A DNA stretch of 64,000 nucleotides from JANNVK01 sp031414415 (lineage in GTDB: Bacteria; Acidobacteriota; Blastocatellia; Pyrinomonadales; Pyrinomonadaceae). The notes below the pieces were generated by a model, which saw only the letters and a program-made list of their open reading frames with translations, did no database searches and was not told where the DNA came from. The position numbers and the translations under genes are program-made. Where the stretch lies: assembly GCA_031414415.1 (NCBI GenBank), contig JANNVK010000192.1:1-64000 (forward strand), in the 5' to 3' direction. This document shows positions 1 to 9,061 of the stretch, piece by piece. Positions within the stretch are counted from its first letter, which is position 1, and every line of letters starts with the position of its first letter.

Positions 1-49
1 TTTTGACATTTCCTTAACTTATCCTCTAATAAATTTGAAAAAATTGTGA

Positions 50-121
<72 letters not shown>

Positions 122-143
122 AAAGCATTTATTTCAATAAACT

Positions 144-219
<76 letters not shown>

Positions 220-294
220 ATGGCGATTGGTAATTTTAGAATTCGAATTGAAATAAATTATCCGAACCCCAAAAACTCAAACCCTAAATCAAAA

Positions 295-382
295 TGGTGC
301 AAGGGATAGGATTTGAACCTATGTAGGATGTTACTCCGTCGGGTTTACAGCCCGATGCCATTAACCGCTCGACCACCCTTGC
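295..382 (-). tRNA. tRNA-Tyr(GTA)
   Basis: Minus-strand class II tRNA with acceptor stem GCAAGGG/CCCTTGC, anticodon loop CTGTAAA giving GTA, a long variable arm as expected for bacterial tRNA-Tyr, and encoded CCA at 295-297. It is the first gene of the Tyr-Gly-Thr cluster. It also serves as the genome's ordinary tRNA-Tyr when weighing the split tRNA at 62081-62405, whose unspliced anticodon loop also reads GTA. Confidence 0.96.
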
Positions 383-517
383 ATCTCTGTTTGCTACGGA
401 CAACTCTAGCCAGTAGCAAAACGTATACGATAACGAAGTTTCACTTCTTTTGCAAGTTCAATTTGCGTTTTGATTTACATTTCATACAGAACGTAACTTG
501 TCTTCTTAAATAAATTT

Positions 518-1417
518 CTATTTTGCTCGCGGATGAAATTTCTCATATGTTTTTCGCAAGTGTGCATCAGTTATATGCGTATAAACTTGAGTTGTCGAAA
601 TATCTGCATGACCGAGCATTTGCTGAACCGAGCGTATATCAGCTGAGTTTTGAACCAAATGTGTGGCAAAAGTGTGTCGTAATGTGTGCGGCGAACAATC
701 TTCGCGTCCAATTTTTTCGCCACATTCTTTAACAATTTTAAAAACTATTTGCCGATTTATTGGTTTTCCTAAAGTTGAAACAAACAGATTTTGATTTACA
801 ACATTTTCGCTTCGACGGCGAATAATTAAATAACTTTTCAGCCATTCAACCGCACTTTTTCCAATCGGAACTTTCCGCGTTTTGCTGCCTTTTCCTTTGC
901 AAGTTAAAATTCCAGAATCTAAATCTGGATCAAAAATGTTCAAATCGCAAACTTCCGAAACACGCAATCCGCAAGCATACATCAACTCAAGAATTGCTCG
1001 ATCACGAACACCAATTTCAGTCGAAATATCTGGCACGGTAAGCAACTGACCCATTTCGTCTTGATTCAAAAAAGTTGGCAAATACGTCGCTTTTTGTGGT
1101 GCAACCAAATCCTCAGCCGTACTTTTTATGATATGCCGATCAAATTGCAAAAATTTATAAAAACCACGCAAAGCACTTATTTGTCGATTAATCGAAGTTG
1201 GCGAAAGTTTGTTTTTCGATAAATCAATTAAAAATTCCCGCAAATCTTGTCTTGAAAGTTTTACTATATCGAATCCATTTTTTTGACACCAAACATCTAA
1301 TTTTTCCAAATCGCGATGATAACTTTCAAGCGAATTTTTCGCCAAGCCACGTTCAACCTGCAAATATGACAGATATTCGCGGATAAAATTTCGTTTGTTT
1401 CGATTTTCGTCTTGCAT
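518..1417 (-). CDS. xerD: Tyrosine recombinase XerD
   Basis: Site-specific recombinase that, with a partner Xer protein, resolves chromosome dimers at dif. The 299-residue length is typical. An N-terminal core-binding domain (about 1-100) precedes the catalytic domain. The catalytic residues are visible: R152 in CGLRVSEV, a lysine near 176 in KGKGSK, H244-x-x-R247 in HTLRH, H270 in MLGHADIS and the nucleophile Y279. The last four match the E. coli XerD numbering exactly, which favours XerD over XerC or a mobile-element integrase. It lies just upstream of the tRNA-Tyr-Gly-Thr cluster on the same strand and is divergent from the YceH-like gene. No island boundaries adjoin it, so I read it as the housekeeping enzyme. 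Confidence 0.93.
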   Translation of the reverse strand: MQDENRNKRNFIREYLSYLQVERGLAKNSLESYHRDLEKLDVWCQKNGFDIVKLSRQDLREFLIDLSKNKLSPTSINRQISALRGFYKFLQFDRHIIKSTAEDLVAPQKATYLPTFLNQDEMGQLLTVPDISTEIGVRDRAILELMYACGLRVSEVCDLNIFDPDLDSGILTCKGKGSKTRKVPIGKSAVEWLKSYLIIRRRSENVVNQNLFVSTLGKPINRQIVFKIVKECGEKIGREDCSPHTLRHTFATHLVQNSADIRSVQQMLGHADISTTQVYTHITDAHLRKTYEKFHPRAK

Positions 1418-1526
1418 GGTTCTAAAAACTCACTGCAACTATATGAAACAAAAGCAATATAAAGCAAGGTATTTTGTTGGGATATTTACATCAAATCCTG
1501 AAATGTATTAAACTTATAACCAAATT

Positions 1527-2192
1527 ATGTTTGACTTATTTACTGATACCGAAGCCCGAATCATCGCTTGTTTGGTGGAAAAAGAAACCACGACTCCCGA
1601 ATATTATCCGTTGACTTTAAACTCGCTAACTGCTGCTTGCAATCAAAAATCGAACCGCGAACCAGTCGTTTCGTTTAGTGAGGAAACAGTTGAAAAAACG
1701 CTCGAAATTTTACGTGCGAAAAATATGGTTTACGTATTTTATGGCAGCACGAGTCGCGTTCCAAAATACAAACATCGCCTCGCACAGACCTTCGAACTTG
1801 GACCGCAAGAAACCGCAATAATGTGTGTTTTAATGCTCCGCGGTGCTCAAACAATTGGCGAATTGCGTGAGCGAACAAGTAGAATTTACGAATTTCCGGG
1901 TTTGAATGAAGTCAACGAAGCTCTCGAAACTTTGTTAAAACGCGATGATGATGAACCTTTAATCGTTAAACTCGAACGCCAACCTGGACAAAAAGAAGCT
2001 CGTTTTGCCCACTTGCTTTGTGGAAATGAATTTGCCGAAAATTCGCAACCTGTAGCAAAAGAATCGAGAGCTGCACAATCCGCCGCAGATACCGAAAAAC
2101 TTGCAAAAGTTGAACAAGAACTCGTAACATTACAAGAAGAATTTTCTAATTTCAAAACCGAATTTGCGGAATTCAAAAAGCAATTCGATTAG
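1527..2192 (+). CDS. YceH/DUF480 family protein
   Basis: The N-terminus reads LTDTEARIIACLVEKE-like followed by TTPEYYPLTLNSL and NQKSNREPVV, the signature of the DUF480 (YceH) family of two-winged-helix proteins. The first 175 residues cover the family's usual length. The last 45 form a charged stretch with heptad-like leucines and phenylalanines (VEQELVTLQEEFSNFKTE) that is probably a coiled coil. The cellular role of the family is not settled. The gene is divergent from xerD across a gap of about 110 bp that must hold both promoters, and it converges on the DigH-like gene 12 bp away. Confidence 0.9.
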   Translation: MFDLFTDTEARIIACLVEKETTTPEYYPLTLNSLTAACNQKSNREPVVSFSEETVEKTLEILRAKNMVYVFYGSTSRVPKYKHRLAQTFELGPQETAIMCVLMLRGAQTIGELRERTSRIYEFPGLNEVNEALETLLKRDDDEPLIVKLERQPGQKEARFAHLLCGNEFAENSQPVAKESRAAQSAADTEKLAKVEQELVTLQEEFSNFKTEFAEFKKQFD

Positions 2193-2204
2193 ATCGGCTG
2201 TCGT

Positions 2205-3704
2205 TTATTTAACTTCCTTTATCGTCGGCTCAGATAAATTTCCTAATCGGTCAACGCTCGAAATCGCGAGTTTTTGGATGTTCATATTTGCGGGCAAGTT
2301 TGCGTCCAGCATATTTGGTGACAAAACCGTCGGCTTCCAAACTTTTCCGTCAAACCAATATAAAACCCAACGAAACGCTTCAGTTTTTCCTTTATTTTTC
2401 CAGTTTGCCAAAATATCTCCGTTTGGTTGTTTTGTAAAATTCAATTCAGGCGAAGTTGGTAAAGTTGTTGTAATCCAATTACTTAGCGGAATTAAAGCAT
2501 TTCCGCGATACGCTTTTTCACGCAAAGCATCACGAATCTTTCCATTATTATTCATTATCGGCTTTGCAGAAAAATGAATCGTTCCAGCACCGTCAGCAAG
2601 TTGTCCGCGTGTGGTATCAATCTGCAAAACGATTTCTTCGGGCGTATATTCGGGACGATCTTTGTCGCCGACTTTGTAGGTTGCAACTCCAACCCATAAA
2701 TGCCGTTTCTTTTTATTTTCGTTTTTCCACCAATTTAATAAAACCGGAAATTTTTGACCTTCTTTTGCCGATGTCCAATACAGTTGCGGCGACAAATAAT
2801 CGACCCAACCTTCTTGCAGCCATTTTCGCGAATCAGCGTAAAGCGTATCGTAAGCACTTGTGCCTGTTATAGTTAGCTCAGGCTTCCAAATTCCAAACGG
2901 TGAAATTCCAAACATCACATTCGGTTTGCTTTTCTTTATGTCAACTGAAATATTTTGAATAAAATCATCAACATTTTTCCGCCGCCAATTATCGCGGCTC
3001 AATTTTCCGCCTGATTTTTTGTATTCTTCCCAAGTTTTATCGTCTGGGAAATCGGTGTTTTTGGCATCTTTGTAAGGATAAAAATAGTCATCGAAATGAA
3101 CTCCGTCAATGTCGTAGCGTTTCACAACATCCATAACTACTGTCGTTACATAGCTTTGCGTATCTTTTTCAGCCGGATCAAGAATCTGACCATTATTATA
3201 GGTTCTGACTAAATCAGGGCGAGTTTTTGTGATGTGGTTTGGTGCAACCTCACCTTTCATCGACACGTGTGAAACGCGATATGGATTGAACCAAGCGTGA
3301 AGCAAAATCCCGCGTGCATGTGATTCATCAATCGCAAACTTGAGCGGATCGAAATCTAGTTTTTTGCCTGATTCACCCGTTAAAAACCAACTCGTTGGCT
3401 CAATTTCGCTCTCGTATAATGCGTCCGCCATCGGTCTTACTTGAAGAACGATGGCATTCAACTTTAGCTCTGTCGCCATATCAAGAAGTTTTATAATTTC
3501 CGCTTTTTGCTGGTCGGCGGTTAAATTAGGAGCGGACGGAAAGTCAATATTTGCAACACTTGCAATCCAAAGCCCACGAAATTCACGGGCGACTTTAGGC
3601 ATTTTTTCTTGTGCAAATGATGAAAACACAAAAACAGCAACAAACAAAAGTAGAAAAATTCTTGACATAAAAAATTGAGATAAACTAAGTTTTTGAATGA
3701 TCAT
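2205..3704 (-). CDS. Exported glycosyl hydrolase-like protein (GHL10/DigH type)
   Basis: Family PF02638 (GHL10) lipoproteins or exported proteins act on peptidoglycan glycan strands; E. coli DigH is the characterised member. The family start EFRGLWIASVANIDFPS lies right after the signal peptide, followed by LNAIVLQVRPMADALYES, HAWFNPYRVS, GVHFDDYFYPY and GISPFGIWKP, all expected in order. The C-terminal 90 residues look like a fibronectin/beta-sandwich domain. Two starts are possible: 3704, or the ATG at 3668 that puts a clean signal peptide (MSRIFLLLFVAVFVFSSFAQ) at the N-terminus. I prefer 3668. It stands alone between YceH and a membrane protein. Confidence 0.88.
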   Translation of the reverse strand: MIIQKLSLSQFFMSRIFLLLFVAVFVFSSFAQEKMPKVAREFRGLWIASVANIDFPSAPNLTADQQKAEIIKLLDMATELKLNAIVLQVRPMADALYESEIEPTSWFLTGESGKKLDFDPLKFAIDESHARGILLHAWFNPYRVSHVSMKGEVAPNHITKTRPDLVRTYNNGQILDPAEKDTQSYVTTVVMDVVKRYDIDGVHFDDYFYPYKDAKNTDFPDDKTWEEYKKSGGKLSRDNWRRKNVDDFIQNISVDIKKSKPNVMFGISPFGIWKPELTITGTSAYDTLYADSRKWLQEGWVDYLSPQLYWTSAKEGQKFPVLLNWWKNENKKKRHLWVGVATYKVGDKDRPEYTPEEIVLQIDTTRGQLADGAGTIHFSAKPIMNNNGKIRDALREKAYRGNALIPLSNWITTTLPTSPELNFTKQPNGDILANWKNKGKTEAFRWVLYWFDGKVWKPTVLSPNMLDANLPANMNIQKLAISSVDRLGNLSEPTIKEVK

Positions 3705-3724
3705 TGTACTTAAATTACGGTTTA

Positions 3725-5440
3725 TTAGTCAAGATTTCGATTTGAATCTGTCAGCCTTTCACCCGAGAATTCCGCATTATCTGACCAATCGAATCGCTTC
3801 GGACAATCAATCGAAAGACCTTGATTTGCGGCTTCATTTGTCAGTTCATGTTGAATTTTCCGTGAATAATTCCAACTCCGAAAATCCGTTTCACCTTGCT
3901 GTAATAACGTTTCAATCTGATGTTTCATCTCACATTTACCAAAATTATCCATCAACGGAATCGCACCTAAAAGAGCAGGTGTCGCATCAGCACTCAAGGT
4001 TTGATGATAAGCAGCATCAAATCCTCTGCCTTCTTGCAACAGGCGAATGTTCGTTCGGGCAATATAGTCATCAGGATTAAAAAAGTGCATTATACCCAAA
4101 ATCAACATTGCTGACCACAAAGCTCCCCAAGCAAAATGCTGACGTCGGTTTCGCAAAACCGTTACTCCAAACAATACAAAAACCACCGCGAGCCAAATCA
4201 TAAATACCATTGGATAAAGCCTTACTACCGTTAATCCATAGCCGAGATTTCCGGTTAAAACAAACAAACGCTGAGCGGCAGAAAGCATAATCACAAACAG
4301 CAGACCAATTTGAATTACCGCAAGAATTCGAAAAATTAGCTCATTTTTTAGGTTTTCGCGTCGCAAAAGCCAATGAGAGGTGAGCAGAATTGGCAATACC
4401 AAAGCGGCAACCGCAACTAGTTCGCCAAAACCACGGCGAGCATAATCAGCAAGTTTCAAATCCGCAGTTTGCTGCACAAGTTCAAATCCGCCAAATAGAT
4501 ACGGCGTTTGAACAATCACAAAGGCGAGAAACAAAAGATTGATTAAGCCAAGCACAATCGTGATTTCAATCGCACCAAGTGTCATAAAACGCGGAAGCAT
4601 CGAATTGTCCATCTTTTGCCAATTCCAAGAAGTTTGCTTTGAGGTTTCTTCCTGTTTTGGAGTTTCAGATTTAGATTCATCTTTTGCAATCGGCTCATCT
4701 GTCGTGTGCTGCGTAACACTCAAAGGCTGAATTCGAAGTTCATTTTTCGTGACTTCAACATCTTGCATTTTTGGAAAACCGGCAACCAAACTTCCTCGCA
4801 AATAGCCTGCAACTAGCCATGAAAACGCTGCAATCGCAATCGAATGTGCTACGAACAACTTCGGATCAAGGTTGAACGTATTTTGAATAATTCCTTCAAA
4901 TACAGCATCTGCTGCCATAAAAAGTCCACCAAAAACTAGCAGAATAGGCGACGCAATCAATAGTCCGCGAAAACCTGAAATTATATGTTTCATCCAGCCA
5001 GTTTGCGGAAATGTTTTCCACGCTATGTCTTCGATTAATAGTAAAAATGGCGAAAATACTGAATTTACAGTCGACAAAACAAATGCGAATCCATATTGCG
5101 AAACTCCCGCAAGATGAGTTGTAATCTTCATCATTGGCAATGTGAGAACTGCGAGAATTGTGAAAATCGCAAGTGCATCCAACAACAACAATTCTTCAGA
5201 ATCTCTCCACGCAAAACATGCTGCAAAGAAAATCAACGCTCCGTGCAATGCAACAGTTTGAAGATTGAGAGTTTCACTTTTATTCCTAAATCCCAAAAAG
5301 ATCATCGCTAAGACCAATGCAGAAAGCCACAGAAAAACATTGAGTCCAAAAGGTGTCTCACGTAAAAGAGAATCGCCGAGAATGCCGAGCACAATCGACA
5401 CTTCGAGAATTTGTAAACCAGTTTTTGTTTTATCGTTCAT
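3725..5440 (-). CDS. DUF4173-type polytopic membrane protein
   Basis: A 571-residue integral membrane protein with roughly a dozen hydrophobic segments. It begins LQILEVSIVLGILGDSLL, and a stretch GGLFMAADAVFEGI is typical of the DUF4153/DUF4173 group. A hydrophilic loop of about 55 residues (around 225-275, rich in E, K, S and T) interrupts the membrane region, and a soluble tail of about 120 residues follows the last helix. Function is unknown. In other bacteria such genes often sit with a winged-helix regulator and a small membrane protein, and such a pair lies two genes upstream here (7049-8050). The start ATG at 5440 lies five bases past the stop of the flavoprotein gene. Confidence 0.8.
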   Translation of the reverse strand: MNDKTKTGLQILEVSIVLGILGDSLLRETPFGLNVFLWLSALVLAMIFLGFRNKSETLNLQTVALHGALIFFAACFAWRDSEELLLLDALAIFTILAVLTLPMMKITTHLAGVSQYGFAFVLSTVNSVFSPFLLLIEDIAWKTFPQTGWMKHIISGFRGLLIASPILLVFGGLFMAADAVFEGIIQNTFNLDPKLFVAHSIAIAAFSWLVAGYLRGSLVAGFPKMQDVEVTKNELRIQPLSVTQHTTDEPIAKDESKSETPKQEETSKQTSWNWQKMDNSMLPRFMTLGAIEITIVLGLINLLFLAFVIVQTPYLFGGFELVQQTADLKLADYARRGFGELVAVAALVLPILLTSHWLLRRENLKNELIFRILAVIQIGLLFVIMLSAAQRLFVLTGNLGYGLTVVRLYPMVFMIWLAVVFVLFGVTVLRNRRQHFAWGALWSAMLILGIMHFFNPDDYIARTNIRLLQEGRGFDAAYHQTLSADATPALLGAIPLMDNFGKCEMKHQIETLLQQGETDFRSWNYSRKIQHELTNEAANQGLSIDCPKRFDWSDNAEFSGERLTDSNRNLD

Positions 5441-5444
5441 AGAT

Positions 5445-6695
5445 TTATATTTCAGATTTATATTTTAGATTCAATTTGGAATTTGGAATTTGGAATTTGG
5501 TATCATCCGGAAAAGAACCTCTTCCGAAAAATACGTGTTTTGCAAAACTTTTAACAATTGGCAGACGCAAAACTGCACAACCAATTTCGAGTAAAAACTG
5601 ATTATTCATCGCCGCCAAAATCTTTCGCATCCAGATTCGCGAAATAAATCTGACACGAAATTCTTTGCCTGAATAATTCAGTAAAACCTTTGGATTACGT
5701 GTTTTAAGTCGCTCGAGAATAATTTCGGCAGCATATTTTGAAAGCCTCATCGCCGGATCGAGTCCACCAGCGGTTAGTGGCGAAACTGCTCCGGCAGCAT
5801 CACCAATTAACAAACCACGTTCGTTTGAAATGTTTCGCAAAACGCCGCCGACAGGAATTTTCCCGCCGCGAGTTTCGCTTAATTCTGCCTTGCTGATGTC
5901 CACGATATTGCCAATCACTTTCTGCTTGAATATTTCTAACGCTTCTTTCGGATTAAATCGAGCGGGATAGCCACCAACTCCGATGTGGATTTCCTCACCG
6001 TCGTTCGTTACCCAAGCAAGATAGCCGGCGGCAAGTTTTGAATCGAGAAAACAATGAAGATGTGGTTCGTCAGTCAAATTTTCACCTTTGTAAACTTCTT
6101 CAAAACCGATGATAAACTCCTTGTTTTCATCGAGTTGTAAATCTTTCGCAACCCTCGAATTTGCTCCGTCAGCCGCAACCAAAACTTTAGTGCGAACTTC
6201 ATATTCTTCGCCATTCTTTTTGAGTTTGACAATAGAATCGGAACACGGAGCGATAGCGACCTGGCTCTTTTCTGAACACGGAGCAATAGCGACATTGCTC
6301 TTGTCGGAACACGAAGCGATAGCGACTTGGCTGCTTCCTTCATACGAAGTTTTCCTCGCAAACTGAACACCATTTGCCACACATTCTTGCAAGATTTCTT
6401 CATAAAGCAATCCCATTTTCCCGACGCGAAATTCGTCTTTGTCGCTTTTCAATTCTAAGGCTTTCAATTTTGGCGAATAAAGCGTCACGTTTCTGACAGG
6501 TTTGCCGAGTGTTTCCGGTGAAAACTCAAAATCATCAAACGTTTTGCGAACAAAAATCCCGGTTGTATGAATGCCATTTGTTAAGTCAGTTTTTCGGTCA
6601 ACGAGCAATGTTTTTAGACCTTGTTGCGAAAGTAATTTTGCACATTGCAAACCAGCCAAACCTGCTCCAATTATTACTACGTCAAATATTTTCAT
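5445..6695 (-). CDS. FAD-dependent oxidoreductase, geranylgeranyl reductase family
   Basis: The Rossmann motif VVIIGAGLAGLQCAKLL at residues 6-22 binds FAD. The second FAD motif GLLIGDAAGAVSPLTAGGLD lies near residue 300. This layout, plus KVLVAADGANSRVAK, is that of geranylgeranyl reductase-like flavoproteins, which hydrogenate polyprenyl chains or act on quinones and lipids. Substrate is not predictable. Two oddities are visible. Three copies of an 11-residue unit (consensus S-Q/N-VAIAPCS-E/D-K) are inserted around residues 120-152, encoded by a 33-bp minisatellite. The last 20 or so residues are encoded by a TTTGGAAT repeat, giving a low-complexity tail. The start overlaps the upstream gene by 4 bp (ATGA). 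Confidence 0.87.
   Translation of the reverse strand: MKIFDVVIIGAGLAGLQCAKLLSQQGLKTLLVDRKTDLTNGIHTTGIFVRKTFDDFEFSPETLGKPVRNVTLYSPKLKALELKSDKDEFRVGKMGLLYEEILQECVANGVQFARKTSYEGSSQVAIASCSDKSNVAIAPCSEKSQVAIAPCSDSIVKLKKNGEEYEVRTKVLVAADGANSRVAKDLQLDENKEFIIGFEEVYKGENLTDEPHLHCFLDSKLAAGYLAWVTNDGEEIHIGVGGYPARFNPKEALEIFKQKVIGNIVDISKAELSETRGGKIPVGGVLRNISNERGLLIGDAAGAVSPLTAGGLDPAMRLSKYAAEIILERLKTRNPKVLLNYSGKEFRVRFISRIWMRKILAAMNNQFLLEIGCAVLRLPIVKSFAKHVFFGRGSFPDDTKFQIPNSKLNLKYKSEI
5462..5502. repeat. TTTGGAAT short tandem repeat
   Basis: Tandem units TTTGGAA/TTTGGAAT occur here, inside the C-terminal codons of the flavoprotein gene. Related GGAATCTG/GAAATTTG units occur at 8215-8260 and 63922-63976, both next to gene ends. 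The three loci form one family of degenerate short repeats. Confidence 0.7.
6236..6334. repeat. 33-bp in-frame minisatellite, three copies
   Basis: Three tandem units of 33 bp share the core GAACACGGAGCGATAGCGAC with small differences. Each encodes 11 residues (consensus SQVAIAPCSEK on the minus strand) inside the flavoprotein. The period keeps the reading frame, so copy number can vary without breaking the gene. Confidence 0.85.
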
Positions 6696-7045
6696 AGATT
6701 TTTTCCAATTTTTGTGTTGCCATTTACATAATTGCCAAGTGTTTCAAAATACGAACCTCCGCGAATATGCCAAGTCAAATTTTCTAAATACGCAACCGCA
6801 TTATTCAACGTAATTTGAGTTAAATCTTTTTCTGAAATTAAACCTCGATACCATCTGCCGGATTTTGTAAAAGCCTCGTTTTCATAAAAATAATGAAGCC
6901 ATTTTTGCCCACAAATTTTACATTTTTCGATTGAAACTTCGCCATAATTCTCATCAGAACCTAAACTCAAACTCTCAAAATTTACCGCAGAAAAAGGCGG
7001 TTCAAAGCATTTACATTTTAATTTGTCGCTGATAAAGTCTTCCAT
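6692..7045 (-). CDS. Small protein with paired cysteines, function unknown
   Basis: 117 residues. A KCKCFEPPF segment at about 10-18 and EKCKICGQKWLHYF near 41-54 could bind one zinc ion, in the style of a zinc ribbon, but I do not recognise the family. The rest is mixed polar sequence without membrane segments. It overlaps the flavoprotein gene by 4 bp (ATGA) and sits 3 bp behind the winged-helix regulator, so it is probably part of one transcript running from 8050 to 5445. Confidence 0.65.
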   Translation of the reverse strand: MEDFISDKLKCKCFEPPFSAVNFESLSLGSDENYGEVSIEKCKICGQKWLHYFYENEAFTKSGRWYRGLISEKDLTQITLNNAVAYLENLTWHIRGGSYFETLGNYVNGNTKIGKNL

Positions 7046-7048
7046 TTT

Positions 7049-7426
7049 CTACATTTTTTTCATTGCCTTAATCAAGGCTTCCATATGATTCAAATATTTT
7101 TGTAGAGCCTCGCGTCCGGCTTGGGTTATTCGATATTCGGTCAGCGGAACCCTTCCTTTAAACGATTTTTCACAGGTTAAATATTCAGCTTCCTCGAGTT
7201 TACGTGCATGGACAGAAACGTTGCCGTCGGTTGTGTTGAGCAAGCGTTTTAAGTCGTTAAAACTCAAACTTTCATTCGCCGCGATTGCCGAAATTATGCC
7301 CAAACGCATTCGTTCGTGGATGATTTTATCAAGATCGCTGGAAATGTTTTCCGCCGCTTTTTCAAGTCGTAAATTCGGCTCTTTATTGTTGAAATCTCGT
7401 GAAACTGCTAAATTACTTCTTGCCAT
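7049..7426 (-). CDS. Winged-helix transcriptional regulator (HTH_27 type)
   Basis: 125 residues with RMRLGIISAIAANESLSFND, LKRLLNTTDGNVSVHARKLE and a wing FKGRVPLTEYRITQAGREAL, the pattern of PF13601 MarR-like regulators. This group commonly pairs with a membrane protein in a two-gene operon, as here. Its ATG directly follows the TAA of the upstream membrane gene with no gap, so translation is likely coupled. I infer that it regulates its own operon; the target is not shown by the sequence. Confidence 0.87.
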   Translation of the reverse strand: MARSNLAVSRDFNNKEPNLRLEKAAENISSDLDKIIHERMRLGIISAIAANESLSFNDLKRLLNTTDGNVSVHARKLEEAEYLTCEKSFKGRVPLTEYRITQAGREALQKYLNHMEALIKAMKKM

Positions 7427-8050
7427 TTATCCTCCAAACCTCCTCGCAATCAAAAATCCAAAAACTATATGTAATCCGCCAAAGCCTAATGCCATCAAAT
7501 AGTTACCAAAAACAAATGGCAGGAAAAATGCTGTCGTTCCGAGTGCAATAAAACACCAACCCATAATTGGGACGGCTTTGACCGAAAAACTTCCGCCAGT
7601 TACAACCGCTGCACCATAAGTTAAAAGCCAGACCGGAATCATAAATTCGAAAAGTTCGTGTCGCCACATTCCGAGAGTAATTACAATTCCGCAGACTAAC
7701 GAAGGCAGAAAACTCGCGGCGAATTTCTTTGCTGGAACAGAATTAAACGGAGTATTCGCGATTTTCGACTTTTGCCACATCGAGAGCAGACCAATAGAAA
7801 ACGCCAAAAACGCTTCGATTAGCCAAACAATTAGCCATTCGCGAATCGTCGGTCTTGTGGCGGAAATATAAGCCGCCGCAATCGCCGTAAAACCCATTAG
7901 CATTCCGCCAAATCCAGGAACAGACGTGAAAACCGCTGATCTTTCCATCGTTTCGCGGATGAATTTGAGATTATCTAACGCTCGATCACCAATATTTATT
8001 GGCTCATTCTGCAGCTCATTTTTCGTTTTAAATTTGTGTATCGTCGCCAT
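7427..8050 (-). CDS. Membrane protein paired with winged-helix regulator
   Basis: 207 residues with about six hydrophobic segments (for example GFGGMLMGFTAIAAAYISA, FLPSLVCGIVITLGMW and GWCFIALGTTAFFLPFVFG). The N-terminal 35 residues are soluble. It is the first gene of the probable operon 8050-5445 and abuts the regulator gene. I do not recognise a specific family beyond this common regulator-plus-membrane-protein arrangement. A role in sensing or transport is possible but unproven. Confidence 0.75.
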   Translation of the reverse strand: MATIHKFKTKNELQNEPINIGDRALDNLKFIRETMERSAVFTSVPGFGGMLMGFTAIAAAYISATRPTIREWLIVWLIEAFLAFSIGLLSMWQKSKIANTPFNSVPAKKFAASFLPSLVCGIVITLGMWRHELFEFMIPVWLLTYGAAVVTGGSFSVKAVPIMGWCFIALGTTAFFLPFVFGNYLMALGFGGLHIVFGFLIARRFGG

Positions 8051-8261
8051 ATCGAGAACGAAGGTATCATGAAGTATTTTGATATGTCAAGAACTTTGTA
8101 GCGTAAAGCATGGAGAAAACGAAATATTTTTTGATAGTTGGGAAATGCACTTAGTTTAATTTCCGCAAGGACGTTTTACTTGAATTATGTTGAAGCCTGA
8201 TTGAAACAGACATATCTGGAATCTGTAATCTGGAATCTGAAATCTGGAATCTGAAATCCAT
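8051..8261. repeat. Intergenic gap with GGAATCTG/GAAATCTG repeat
   Basis: No gene is visible here. From 8215 to 8260 there are several degenerate units of TCTGGAATCTGAAA. It is the same repeat family as 5462-5502 and 63922-63976, and here it lies just past the stop codon of the lipoprotein gene. Confidence 0.65.
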
Positions 8262-8984
8262 CTATCTCGCGTTTAAATCCAGCATTTCCGGTAGCGGAAG
8301 CGATTCCCATTTTCCCTTGATGGTAAAATCTCGACCGTTAAATTTGTAATGAGTTTTGGTAAAATTAATCGGGCAACAAATATCAAAATCGTATTCTTCT
8401 TCAACTTTGAGAGTTTCTTTTTGGCGAAAAACATATCTGTCTTTGCCATAAAGTTCAATGATTAAATCGTTATTTTCTGCATAAACATCTTTCAAGCCGC
8501 CATCGCCGCGGTCGCCTGTTTCAAAATTCCAGATAAGTTTTGGTTGATTATTTACAAGCGTAAAAATATAAACCGCATTCAGATTTGTAATTCCACCAGT
8601 GATAATTCCCAAAATTACAATCGCTTCTTCGGAGTTATCGCCAGTGAGTTCGCCATATTTTACCTCGCGGAGCATCATTCCAATTTTATCTTTCGACATT
8701 GGACGTTTTCCGTTTTCGAGTGTAATTTTTGCCTCTTCGTTTCGCCAATTTTGTGGTAAATCAAAAGTAAAATTAGCAAAATCAGTTTTCGAAAAAGCTG
8801 AATTTGTAGTTTGAATTTTTGGTTTAAAATCTGCTTTTTTTTCAGGTGTTGTTGCTGGTGTTGGGGTTTGAATCAATTCAACTTCTTGATTAACATTAGT
8901 TTCAATTTTCGCCGGTTCGCCAAATCGACAACCCGCGAAAACGAAAATAATCGTTGCCGATAAAAGTAAACCTTGATATTTCAT
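8262..8984 (-). CDS. Predicted lipoprotein, function unknown
   Basis: 240 residues. The N-terminus MKYQGLLLSATIIFVFAGC is a type II signal peptide with lipobox FAGC and lipidated C19. A threonine/proline-rich linker follows (PTPATTPEKK). The mature part has SKDKIGMMLREVKYGELTGD and EAIVILGIITGGITNLNAVY, resembling proteins that carry a bacterial 'FG-GAP-free' mixed beta fold seen in many Acidobacteriota lipoproteins, but no family is assigned. It lies downstream of ettA, separated by a terminator hairpin, so it is probably transcribed on its own. Confidence 0.75.
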   Translation of the reverse strand: MKYQGLLLSATIIFVFAGCRFGEPAKIETNVNQEVELIQTPTPATTPEKKADFKPKIQTTNSAFSKTDFANFTFDLPQNWRNEEAKITLENGKRPMSKDKIGMMLREVKYGELTGDNSEEAIVILGIITGGITNLNAVYIFTLVNNQPKLIWNFETGDRGDGGLKDVYAENNDLIIELYGKDRYVFRQKETLKVEEEYDFDICCPINFTKTHYKFNGRDFTIKGKWESLPLPEMLDLNAR

Positions 8985-9023
8985 TGTGAATTTTTTTGCT
9001 TGTCCTTAATAAACAACTTAACA

Positions 9024-9059
9024 CAAAAAAATAACGCGAACAATTGTCCGCGTTTTTTA
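9024..9059 (-). terminator. Intrinsic terminator after ettA
   Basis: On the minus strand a stem AACGCGGACAATTGTTCGCGTT-like hairpin is flanked by T/A runs (read from 9059 to 9024). It lies 3 bp after the ettA stop codon. Confidence 0.8.
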
Positions 9060-9061
9060 AA

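Noticed and set aside
518..1417. XerD-like gene as an island integrase
   Set aside because: Its catalytic residue numbering equals that of E. coli XerD, no attachment repeats flank it, and it is in a core-gene setting.
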